64,000 bases of DNA from Lenzites betulinus. Its lineage: Eukaryota > Basidiomycota > Agaricomycetes > Polyporales > Polyporaceae. The notes beneath the pieces were generated by a model. It was not told the origin of the DNA and made no database searches. It saw only the letters and a program-made list of their open reading frames with translations. Below are positions 1 through 10,550 of this stretch, piece by piece; position 1 is the stretch's first letter, and every line of letters starts with the position of its first letter. Where the stretch lies: contig JABYQU010000032.1 of NCBI GenBank assembly GCA_022264855.1, positions 310,001 to 374,000 of the forward strand. The letters are read 5' to 3'. Made by a program: the position numbers and the translations under genes.

Positions 1-2484
1 AGCGGCGATGTCTTCGCTCGGAAATCTGCCCAGACACGCGCCTCGCACGACGTTCCATACCGCGACCTCGCCGGCAGTGTCGACCGTGAGCGCATGAACA
101 CGGTCGTTGAGTATCATGCAGCGCACGAGGCCGTGGTCACCGCTGATGACCTCGTCGGGGTCTTGCTCCAGCGGCACCGCGTCCGCCGCGACTTCACGCT
201 CGTCGAAAGCTGCGCGCGGCCGCGGAAACGCATGCACCGTCTGGCTCTCCTCTCCGAAGCGCGTCCGTGAGTGGATTGTCTCGCTCCGCATCGGGCTAGG
301 ACTGCGCAGTGCGGCCTGGGTGGCCGCGGCCGCGGGCTGTACTAGTCCGGAGGGTAACGGTGAACGTACCATGCGGGGCACGCTCAAGACGGAGGCCGCA
401 GAATACAGGGTGGCGATTTCTGGATCCGGGCCCCGCATCGAGCGAGCGCTGAGTCCGAACCCGGAATCGTTGGGCGAGGTCAAGCGTACGAGACTGTCGA
501 AGGGGATGCCATACCACGTCTCCTCACCTTCGCGCTCGGGATCAATGTCGAGATCGAGATTGGGCAGCCCACCGCCGGCCGCAGAGGCAGTGGAGGGCGT
601 CAGCGAGGCACGATGCGATTTCGATAGCTGGGGGCTGTTGCTCCTGGAGTACTCATATGTCAGGGAGGGCGAGCCTGCGGGCGACTTCGCGCGTGTGCTG
701 GGGAAGTCAAACGAGTTCCGTTTCGACGAGCGAGACGTATAGTAGTCGTGCGCGCCGTCCAGGGGTGGCGGGGAATAGACCGGGCTGTCCATGGCCCCCT
801 CTGCGCTGAGGGCTGCGGCTCTGACAGCCCTCCTCGCCGGTAGTCGCCAGCGCTTCACACTCGAGCTGCCGGACGCGGTCCAAAGCAGGTTGTCGTCCAT
901 GACGACAATCTTGTTGATGCCCTCAGCACCAGACGAGCCAGTCTGATCCCTACCCGAGTCCTGGCAGACGACGATACATTCGCCTTCTGATACGTCTGCA
1001 CAGCCTTCGACATCAACCTTGCACACCAAGCCAGAGCGATCACCAGAGTAGAAGACCTCGAGCGCAGGATGAGATGACGACAGCGACCAGACAGAGTCAG
1101 TGTGGTGTGTGAATGTGTGCAAGCAGCGCTGAGAGGAAAGCGACCAGAGCTTGATGGAGGCTGCGGAGACATTAGCATTGCATCAAAAAAAAGCTGCTTG
1201 GCCTACCGTCAGCAGAGCCTGTGAGTAGCTACAATAGGGTCAGCAACACAATTTGAATCACACGGCGAGAGACTGACATATTTCCCGTCGTCCGATATCA
1301 GAATTGCACGAATGTTGTCGGTGTGGCCGACAAGCTTGGCTATTCGTTTACCTGACCGTGGGTCCCACATCCGGATGACACGCTCTGGGGATCCCGAGGC
1401 TATCACAGAGCCGTACGGGTCGGTTGCCAAAGCGTAGATCGACGCCTTTGGACCTGCAGCTTCTGGTGGGTGCAACGTGATGAGCGGGTCAGTCTTGGCG
1501 GACGCTGTAGCCAAGTCCCAGAGCTTGATGGTGCGGTCGAACGACCCCGACGCGAACCACTGTTGTTCACGGCTATACAATGTAAGCCAGACGAGGGCAT
1601 GCCACCGACCGGACTCACCAGTAGCTCAAGCAGCGGACATAATCTGTATGTGCACCGATAATAGTGGGCTCGTGGAGGGGAGCGTTGTGGCTATGGGAGT
1701 GGGGCGACCACGCTTTGATCGTTCCGTCTGAGGAGGCTGATACAACTATACAAGGGTCAGTGGATACCTTTGCGTATATACGTCCGTGTAAACCCACGGG
1801 TTTGGTTATAGTTGCACAGTAGTATATCATTGACCCAGTCCGAGTGCATCTGCACTGCTTGGCGAAAGTGTGTTGTTGGCGGGTGGGCCTGCCCGAATCT
1901 GTCAGAATGTCAGGCCCCTCAGGCGGTAAGGTACGTACCTTCGAAGCCTGATAGGCATCCATGTCTGTCTCCCACTGTTCTTCGTACGGTATCGAGGCAT
2001 CCTGAGGGATGCGTCTGCGCGTCTTCCCGGTAACCTCGCCAAGAACGTCGCCGTCGCTGCGCAAGTCCTCGCTGTCTTCGGCCTCCTCCTCGATAACGTC
2101 GTCCGCCCAGTTGGTCATGACTTCCCATCTCCGTAAGCTTCGTCCATTAGTGCCGTATCGCCGAGTCCGAGCCTGCATAGGAATACCGAGGTCCCAGGAG
2201 ATAACAAGACCGTCCCGTCCGGCTGTGTACAAGATACCTTCGGGTGATGCCCGGCCGACGAGCTGGGTAGATGTGTCCAAGGCCAGACAGGAGACCCCGA
2301 GACGATGCCTCGGATGCTGAGCCCATTTGGGAGTGGGCTGGGGAGGAGAGACGGGTTGAAGAGGAATCAGGAGGGGGCCGGTTGCGCCACGCCTCGGCAC
2401 GTCATGAGGAGGAAGCTGAAGGCGGGGAGCAGGATCTGACGGCGGAGGGATTGCGTAGGAGACCCTACGCCGTGCCGGGGCCAT
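1..2484 (-). CDS. WDR48/Bun107-like WD40-repeat protein, 5' part (runs off the left edge)
   Basis: WD40 propeller protein resembling WDR48 (fungal Bun107/Duf1), a partner and activator of ubiquitin-specific proteases. Exons on minus: 2484-1939, 1888-1798, 1745-1619, 1572-1274, a 12-nt exon 1218-1207, and 1160 to the edge. The visible coding length is 745 codons in one frame. Family blocks seen are [75 protein letters not shown], and near the edge [21 protein letters not shown], all typical of WDR48. A serine/proline-rich stretch lies between the repeats and the last block. The start is the ATG at 2484 (MAPARRR); an upstream in-frame non-ATG extension is ignored. The C-terminal DUF3337 region would lie outside the window. 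The donor at 1273 (GTCTCT) is weak but is the only one found that keeps the seventh blade in frame. Confidence 0.88.
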
Positions 2485-2760
2485 TTCAAAACTAGTAGGC
2501 GCACGACGCCGACGACGTCGTGGACGATGAGCAGGAACCGTGGCCCGGCATACGAACAAGTTGTTCTATTTAGTGATAGTGTTACGATTCTATAGTGATC
2601 AATAATTGAAGTACTTACCAGTTAAGTATTAGCATGTGGAATTAAGCGCTGCTACACCCTTCTCCGTGTTCGACCTTGTCCGAGTCCTGCAGTGACATAA
2701 CCTCCTGAGTCCTGCTTCCCCATCTCAAGAACACGCCTTTGCAATTCGAGAAATCGACGA

Positions 2761-4854
2761 ATGGCATCCATTCAGAGTCTTCCGGACGAGCTATTGGAAA
2801 GGGTACTGATCGCCTGCGCAGAGAATGACGCTGTGGATGATGTTGCAGCAGTTGCAGCAACCTCCCGACGGTTTTACAGCATTGTGTACCTTGCGTCCGA
2901 CGACCACCTATGGCGCTCTTTGTTTCTAATTTTATTCGATGACCCGAGAGACATCCGTTCTCGCCTGGTGCCAGGTCAGTATAAGATCATATAGAATAAC
3001 ATGCCGGACTGATTCAGAACACTACACCCGTCCCATATTAGAGATCGCGTGGAAGTCAGACCTTCAAGATCGCGTCCGAATCCGCCGCCTTATGACAAGA
3101 CGCACCGCCGATACTATGCTAGCTCGCAGGACAATCGGTCTGCGTTCGAGGACGGTAATGGCCCAAACCGTCGACCATCCGCTCTGCGCAGATGTTTCCA
3201 TACAGCTTCTACGAGGCGTGATCAAAGTCATACATACCGCCGCCCCACAACTCTCGCTCACGTGTCAACCCTCTGGAGCATCTGGACAAGCTGCCTTACC
3301 ACCCATCCGCAATGAGGCTCTTAGAGAACTCCATCTCCGCACCAGTCTTTGGCCAGCGGCTCCCGATCCTACATTCCCGTCTGCTAACATCGCCTGGCTT
3401 GGTAAAACTCTTCCTAGTGATCTGCATGCTACACTTTCTGTTTTGTTCGAACCCAAAAACGCGGACGATAGCTTGGACTCGACCTCGACGCGCCTCGCCA
3501 TTGGACAGGTGATCAGCTACCTTGGTACCCGCCGCTATCTGTCGGCGCACACCACTTCGACGGCTACGCCGCACACAATCAATCAGACGGTGCAAGCTAC
3601 GCATTCGGGCAATCTTGTAGCGGGCAACGACGAAGACAGTCCCTCCTTGAAGGATGCGATGCAGCGGGCGTTCGACTTAGACTATCCTTCACATCGTCAA
3701 GGGTGGGGGCCATATCTTCCAGCGCGGCTCTCGCGTAGCACGGCCCCATCCTCGGCAGGGGAGACACCTTACTACGATAGTGATAGTGACTTCGATGACC
3801 CTGACTGGAATCCTGACGACGTCAATGGGCCTCGCGCTCCTGTTCCACCTGCAGAGCGGCTACTCCCTGATTGGTGGTGGCTTTGTGCTGCTCGTGCAAT
3901 TGCGGAATGGGCGCTGCGGGAGCACAACAGTCTCGAGGATATCCAGACACTGCAAGCGTGGGACAACCTCCGTGAGGGAGCTTGGATTTCCCAACCACCC
4001 GAGTCTTCAGCATCAGGGGTATTTTCGGACAGCGCTCCTGGCGATTCTAATAAGGCTACAAGGATGCACGAGTACGATTGGGCTGGCGTGGAAGGCATGT
4101 GGAGGTGGGTCGTAACGTCGCACAGAGGTCTATAGCACTCGTTCACCTAGACATGTCATATATTGTAGGCGGCTGGTGGCTTGGCTGGACTATGACGATC
4201 TCCTCTGTGAGTTGTCTCCGCTTATCATTTGTCCGCGCGTGTACGCTCATATCTTGGACTCAGTTCACAACGTATGCCACAGCCGCGCTTCCGTCTCTGT
4301 ATCAGTGGCACATCACTCAAGACCATGGTTATAGCGAGTTGGCGATTTCGATGACCCCGTTTTAGAGCCAGTGTGGATAACCGTCCCGCTCAGCCTACGC
4401 ATCACGGGTTATTCGCCATCCCATGTCATTGAATATCCCGACAAACCAACTATTCATGTTTCGGGCGAGATGGGTGGGGCGGGCTGGCAAGGTAATGTTG
4501 ATGAAGACGATATACGCCATGTCCACGGGACGGTGAGTATGCTAGCAGATGGGAGTGTTCGCTGGTCTATCGTAAGCCCCCGTGACTATTTCATGCTCGA
4601 CATGCACCTCAAATGAATACGTGACACAGACGTCTATGAATGAGGACAACACGCACGACCAGTGGGCATCCGAGGCGGTTCAGCTCGGCGGTGTTGGGTC
4701 CGCAATGGGCTCCCTGGGGATGTGGACGGGGGCGGAACATGAGTCCGAAGACCCTCTTGGTCTGTGTCCTCTCTCACGTTCTTGCCTACGCAATATTCAC
4801 ACTTGCTGTATTTGATCATTGGCAGGTGTCATTTGGCAGTGGCGCGTCGGCTGA
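2761..4854 (+). CDS. F-box domain protein (basidiomycete family)
   Basis: Predicted substrate adaptor of an SCF ubiquitin ligase. Residues 1-60 form an F-box-like helix bundle (SLPDELLERVLIACAEND, then a SRRFYSIVYLASDDHLWRSLF block). Exons are 2761-2974, 3018-4104, 4169-4206, an 8-nt exon 4264-4271, 4335-4571, 4630-4759 and 4826-4854, giving 580 aa. The C-terminal half carries the family's conserved core: WLDYDDLLFHN, then ITVPLSLRITGYSP, then HVSGEMGG, then GTVSMLADGSVRWSI, ending GVIWQWRVG. The 8-nt exon supplies FHN and is needed: without it exon 5 is out of frame and hits a stop. The middle (residues 200-330) is low-complexity and acidic. The substrate cannot be told from sequence. It is divergent from the WDR48-like gene, with starts 277 bp apart. 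Confidence 0.87.
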
Positions 4855-5576
4855 ATATGAAGGCTGAAAGGATGAGCCACCGGTGCGAGACGTATACGGA
4901 GAGTCCGATGCACACTTCCAGGTTCCTAGTTTCTTAACCTAGCTGCGACCCCTCTTCCAAAACAGCGTACCGCACCTTCCTCATCCGACTTCACTCCGCT
5001 CCGACCTTCTTGCGCAGACCCGCGGACGTGGGACCAGCATTCCCACCGATGTCTCCACGCTACCGATTCCTGCTCCAGACTCGTCTATATCTAAATCAGA
5101 GCATCCCATGCTTGCACGCCCGATTCCATTGGACGATCCAACGCATGCTCCCATTACCACAATGCTCACAGCAGACATCGATGGGCCTCATACACGGCTC
5201 TGCTGCGCATGGCCATCCTCCTCCGGATATGTCGGCCAGCAGCATACCCTATCTGTGTGCGCAGCCCCACTCAGGACCTGGTGACCAGTAGCGGCAGCGT
5301 GTTGCGTGCGCGTGTGCATCCATCGCTCATATCGGTATGCGTTGGGAAAACGGGGCGTCGATTCTGATAAATCCTTAATCCTTAGGTAAACGTCGAGTCC
5401 GTTATAGTACAATGGTGAGGTAAACCGGGCATTATAGTGCAGTTCGTAATAGCGGTCGTGAGTCGCCTCATAATAGTCATCCACGCACGCCAAAAGAGAG
5501 CGCCGATCCGGCGTGCAGAATCCCGTCCGCTCAACGATCCAGCCCCCTGCGCACGACCCTAGGGAAGCGGAACTCC
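4855..5576. other. Intergenic, no gene seen
   Basis: This lies between the 3' ends of the F-box gene and the monooxygenase, which converge. Open frames here (the longest is about 150 codons on minus, 5188-5646) overlap the monooxygenase end and match no family. They have no splice or start context that I trust. It probably holds two 3' UTRs. Confidence 0.6.
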
Positions 5577-7222
5577 TCAAAGCTTCGCCACCACGGCCCC
5601 GGTCGAGGAGCCCCCAACAGCGTGCTCGCCCACGGTACGCCACCACCGCTCCGCGACGGCGTCAGCGTCGTATGCGAACTGAGCGGTGTTCTTCTTGGGG
5701 TCCGCCCACTGGTTCGGACTGCCCGCAAACGCCTCTTCGCTGCCCGCGCCAGACTGCTTGTACGCCGCCTCGCCCTGCATCTTGCGCAATTCGGCTTCCA
5801 TTGCCTGCCGCATCCCCGCGTCGCGCGCCTCCTGCTCGGGCCCGTCGGGAAGGTGGAAGATCTTCTGGTTAAGGCGTGACTGGCGCTGCGTCTCCGCCGT
5901 CCGGGGAAGGCGGAGGTCTTCGTAGGCCTGGATGAGCGGCTGCAGCTGAGACGGCTGGTTGAGTCGGGAGAGCAGGTTGCCTAGTACGGCAGCATCCTCG
6001 ATGGCCATTGCGGCGCCCTGGGCACGATACGGCTGCGCGTGCCATTCCGGTGTCAGCGGTCTATCCTAGGGGTTTGCGCGGGAAAATACTTGCCAGCATG
6101 GGGTGGCAAGCATCGCCGAGGAGGATAACTTTGGATGAGGGGTGGACCCATCTCTTGAGCGGCTGGCGGTCCATGAGCCGCCAGTTCAGCGTCGACTTCA
6201 CGAAGCTCAGGAGCTTCCGGACCCTGCGGGGAAGAGAGTACATATTAGGACCTTTTGGACACACGCGCGGACGCCGTGCAATCACGTACCGAGGCTCGAA
6301 GTCCGCAAAGTCGGCACGCATCTTTTCGGCGCTGCCTTCAGCGGTCCACGACTCGATGGAGCCGTCATCGGGATGGATTAGAACAAGGTTGAACTCTTTC
6401 TGGGCGCGCTGCAAGGACATCACTGTCAGTGGCCGGGAGCATCGGGCAGTGATGACTGCGGGTGCAATCACTTACGATATTGTATGCCATAATGTGCCTG
6501 CCAGGGCCCATCCATCCCGTCATCTCTGGAATGTCAACGAAGCCCTTCAGGTCGGGGTCCTTCAAGAGCAGCTCGCTAGGAATGATAGCGCGGTAGGCGG
6601 CATCTCCGGTCGGCTCAGCCGGGTTCGTGTGCCCCAGAACGACGCCCTGGATGATGCTCTTCACCCCGTCCGCGCCGATGATAAGGTCACCCTTGATCAC
6701 CTCCCCGGACGCGAGCGTGATCGAGGGCGCCTCGGGGTCGACACTGACGACGAGCGACTTGAGGCGGAGAGTCATGAACGGAGCCGCGAGGTCGAGGAGC
6801 AGCTTGTGGAGATCGGCGCGGTGGATGTGGTAGTAGGGTGCGCCGTACTGCTCCTCCATGTTTCCTATCCGAGTATACGCTACCCGGTCGCCGTCCTTGT
6901 ACCTGCGAAATACGATGGCTTCTGGGCGGACGGTAACGCGCTCGAGTTCCTCTCCGGCACCCCACCTGCGCAGTAGGCGGGAGACGTTAGGGGTGACCTG
7001 GATGCCGGCGCCGACCTCAGAAATGGTGGACGCGGACTCGAAGAGTGTGACTTTGTGTCCGGCCTGACCGAGACAGTGAGCGGCGGCAAGGCCGCCCATG
7101 CCGCACCCAACGATGAGGACATGGAGCCGATGGGCGGCCTTGCGGCCATCGTAGAGAGTAGGGCGCTGAGCGGCGGCTTCGGCGGCGGCGTGATGAGCGG
7201 GGACAGATTCGTGGGTGGCCAT
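5577..7222 (-). CDS. FAD-dependent monooxygenase, salicylate hydroxylase-like
   Basis: Flavoprotein aromatic hydroxylase of the class A (PHBH-like) fold, 483 aa, using FAD and NAD(P)H. Exons on minus are 7222-6476, 6408-6290, 6223-6094 and 6032-5577. Seen: the Rossmann GxGxxG loop VGCGMGGLAAAHCLGQAG at about residue 38, the DG motif GDLIIGADGVKS at about 190, and the second FAD motif [25 protein letters not shown] at about 320, where GD contacts FAD ribityl. The intron between 6093 and 6033 begins GC rather than GT (GCAAGT) and ends CAG; the family motif runs straight through that junction, so I take it as a real GC-AG intron. There is no signal peptide or membrane segment, so it is probably cytosolic. 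The substrate is unknown; salicylate or a related hydroxybenzoate is the usual guess. Its start faces away from the lam pair. Confidence 0.92.
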
Positions 7223-8603
7223 TGTAGAGCGGAAGTAAGAGCGGAGGAATAGGGGGAGAAGTACGGTGTAGTGTAGCGGCTGCAAGCGAAGTCATATAAA
7301 GACGACAGGGGTAAACGATTAAACGAGGCGTTATGGTATAGCCCTGGTCGAGCGTCAGGCTGGGGCGTCATGCAGAAGAGAAGGCCGGACCCACCATCAA
7401 ACAAACCCACGGGTTCTCATGCTTACGATGGTCAGACGCTGCCGTTGCCTAATCCGCGCGTGGGGCACCCAAGCTCCCCGCGCAATCTTGTGCCGCCCAT
7501 CTCCCACTCGCTGCCAGCCGCCGGCATCATGACCCGTGAGGAGGAGGCTGCCTCACGTGGACCGGCGGGGCCCCCCTAGCTATCTTTGGGGGAATGTCGC
7601 GCTGGTGGCTGGCATGATCTGTGACACATGGAGTGAGTCTAGATCGGTCAGAATGACAAGCGGCTCGATGTTCACATCACCATGTCGTGCTGCAAGGCCG
7701 AACGGTGAAGATGATGGAGCATGAAGAACGTCGGCGTTGCGCTGGCTGTGCTGCAGTTCCTGGGGCGCCTACTGCGGATATCACGTTTATCCGCTCAACT
7801 TGCGCGCCTCGAGTTCCAGCTCCTCGACTCAGATCGGTGATCGAGGTTACCCCGCGTGCGGGGCAACTGATATTGAACCTTGCAATTACGCTGACGACAT
7901 TCCATACCAAACTTCTCATTTTATGGCCGTTTCGTAGGGATGTGTTGAGAGCGGATGAGGCTCGGCAAGCGATGCGCATGCGGGTGAACATCACGATATG
8001 TTACTCGCCGATAGTCACCGACCCACGTCCTGTCTCAGACCGAGGTGTGAGTTTCGGCCGTCGTAGCGATCCCGTAATAGTCATCGGGCGGACTGAGACT
8101 TTTCTACAGGGCTGCTTACGCTGCTCTTGAGCTTGCCGTGACCGGATTATGACCGTACTTTTCCGCACTGGCCGGACCTATACCGTTAGTATACCGCACT
8201 ATCGGAGTGCAAACGATATATGTCCGGACTATCGGTACATCCGTGTCCGCAGATCGGGTGTGTGCGGACGCAAATTCGCACGCAGCTCTTCATATACTAA
8301 TCCCTAGTCGCGGAGATCAAAAGTCAGAAAGAAGTAGGCCTCGCAGAAGCTGCATTCGGAGGACTATATAGCCAGCGTAAGCATCGTCTCAGAGACGTGT
8401 GCCTGCTCGAGGCATATCGCTGAAAGCTAACGGTGGAGACTTCAGATCGTGGTATGCGCCAGGATACGTAGAGCGGGATGTTCCTCGGGGTGATCGAAGC
8501 ACCGTTTGCATCCGTTATAGCTAACATACACGTTCCTAAGTGTTACACAAAAACATTCGAGACTAAAGAAAGTGACTGCCACGGCACGCACGGTTAGCAG
8601 CTT
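7223..8603. other. Intergenic, no gene seen
   Basis: This lies upstream of the monooxygenase start and downstream of the lamB stop. A plus-strand open frame (7687-8130, 147 codons) and minus-strand frames overlap it, but none shows a family motif or credible splicing. The stretch 8150-8280 is rich in CGG/CCG and short inverted words of the type ATCGGACTA, without a clear repeat unit. Confidence 0.5.
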
Positions 8604-10019
8604 CTACTGCGACCCCACCACTTCGTTATTGCGGTCGACTAGCGCTTTGACTGTTTCCGCGATCTCGACCGCTCCCTGTGCTCGCACAAGTAAGCACCTC
8701 GTGCAGCAAACTGCACCCGTGAAACATCGTACCGGTGTATCCGAGTGGCAGCAAATAGAAACCTCGTTCACACCCTCGGCGAGAGGCAGAAAGCCTGAAA
8801 CGGTCGTGATTCGCCTCTGCTGGAGTAAACTGTTTACCCTATCTCTGACCACAGAGAGCGGGACAGGATCGTGCTTCCTGCAGCATCTGGGTCAGTCATA
8901 CGTCTGACACGATACGCACGGAAACTTACTTGGTGATGATAAGTTTCCCTTCCGGGCTGTATTCCAAATCGGCGAACCACTCTGGGTAAGAGCGTGTCAC
9001 TATTACACGGTAAGGGACAGACAGCGAAGGGCAGGCGTACCTGCTATGAATGGAACGCCTAGCTCACTCGCGGCATCCTGGTGGCATGTGCCGGCGAGAC
9101 CCATGAACGGCACATTGAACGTCTTCGCGACTCCCACCGCGGCATGGGCAAGCGCGGCGTCCCGCGCAGTCATTCCGTATACGGCACCGTGCGGCTTGAT
9201 CTAACGTACGATTCATCCGTCAATCCCGCCTGTCTGCGCACAAATGGCGACGTCACTCACATGGTTGAGAGTCATCCCGTGGGCAAGCAGGAAACCAGTC
9301 AGAGCGCCAACTTGGTAAATGAAGCAGGATGCGAGCTCGTCCTGGTCACTAGTCAGTTGGGTTTCCAGAGAGTGTTTTCATATGACGTACAGGTTCCATT
9401 GTCATTTCCCGCCGGCCGAAGCCTTGCTTGTCGGGGAGCGACGGATGGGCGCCGACCAGAACATTGTTGACCTTCGCCAGCTGTACCGTATGATTCATTA
9501 TCGAAAAATCCCTAGAAAATGCATGCGAGTTCATGTTAAAGCAAGTTTCTGAAAAGGTATGGATACGTACGAGGCATGAAATCCACACGCGACGTTGGCA
9601 AGGTGGATGTTTTTCATGAGCGCCTCGTCATCTCCCTGTACATCGCAGTGAAACATCAGTGCCTGCGCATATATGTGGTCACAAACGACTTACCATCGTA
9701 TACAAAGAGTACCCCTAGGGCCGTGCATAGTGAATTTATTAGCTGTGTCCTCATGATGGTAGCATTCAGGGAGAAGGCACGAAGTTAACGTTGCGAGCGC
9801 CGGCACAATCATCTGGCTCTGCACCATGGGCGTCTAATAACGCGTAACTCTCGCCCAAACTACGACTCAAGGACTCGCTATCGAGCTTTGGTATCACACC
9901 ACGTCTTAGATCTGCAGAGTCCTGAAGGCCTGAAGCGCGGAAGTCGGGAATGGACTAGATATTCTCACCTCCCCCATGTCGCAGTTCACTGTAGCACGGA
10001 TACGCTGAACAGCCGCCAT
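8604..10019 (-). CDS. lamB: LamB/YcsF (PxpA) family lactam-utilisation protein
   Basis: Homologue of bacterial PxpA (5-oxoprolinase subunit A) and Aspergillus nidulans LamB, 255 aa. Exons on minus are 10019-9969, a 21-nt exon 9714-9694, 9635-9571, 9511-9391, 9341-9261, 9200-9041, 8981-8930, 8877-8733 and 8675-8604; lengths sum to 256 codons including stop. Family signatures in order: [94 protein letters not shown], and the C-terminal [15 protein letters not shown]. In the family the Asp, His and Glu of these motifs form the metal-like catalytic pocket. It stands head to head with the lamA-like gene 532 bp away, the same layout described for the A. nidulans lam locus. The first intron (254 nt) is long for this region. 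Frame continuity across nine exons makes the model firm. Confidence 0.93.
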
Positions 10020-10550
10020 TAGCCCAGTGTCGTCACCCTGCGGGAGTCAAGTGCGTGAACGGTGGTGATGGGCAGGTGCAAGGTGAGTGCGAGATAGTTG
10101 CTTTGATGTTAGCCTACTCTCTCACAGGTTTGTGCTCCCAGGCGAAGCATTGATAGTGGTGTAGATAGGGTGATATATGGCATACACCCACCCCTGCTTA
10201 GGAGCGTCGAATCATGGGTCGGCCACATCGCGGCCCGAGTGCTCAGCTGCCAGTAGGCAACCTTAGGTACTCCAGATCCGAGGGAACGAGCCTACCTCCA
10301 TCTGAGAAGATTTCCACAACTCATTGAGGGCTTTACACCGACGTTCGGAACACAATCAGTATCACGCGCGGCGATAATGACGTCGACTGAGATTGGTGAA
10401 AGTTCTTGTTCAACAGGTAAGCCGCCTGTAAGTTCTGCTCTCAGCTAGCCTGGTGCCAAGGTTATCGAGGAGCACGATTGATATTCCCAGGCTATCTCAC
10501 GGGGTACGTCTGCAGGTCTGACGTCCACCCTCCTGTCCTTGTCAACGGCC
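10020..10550. promoter_or_regulatory. Shared divergent promoter of lamB and lamA with a GATA-site cluster
   Basis: The 531 bp between the two start codons contains six HGATAR sites, the core bound by fungal GATA factors such as AreA/NIT2: 10092-10097, 10151-10156, 10163-10168 and 10372-10377 on plus, 10462-10467 and 10492-10497 on minus. About 1.5 would be expected by chance at even base composition. In A. nidulans the lam genes are under nitrogen metabolite repression, so the cluster fits nitrogen control. Core promoter elements cannot be placed with confidence. Confidence 0.5.

Noticed and set aside
107..742. 211-codon plus-strand frame at the left edge
   Set aside because: It is the antisense shadow of the WDR48-like gene; the minus strand carries the family motifs through the same bases.
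5188..5646. 152-codon minus-strand frame after the monooxygenase
   Set aside because: It overlaps the monooxygenase end in another frame and has no motif, start context or splicing.
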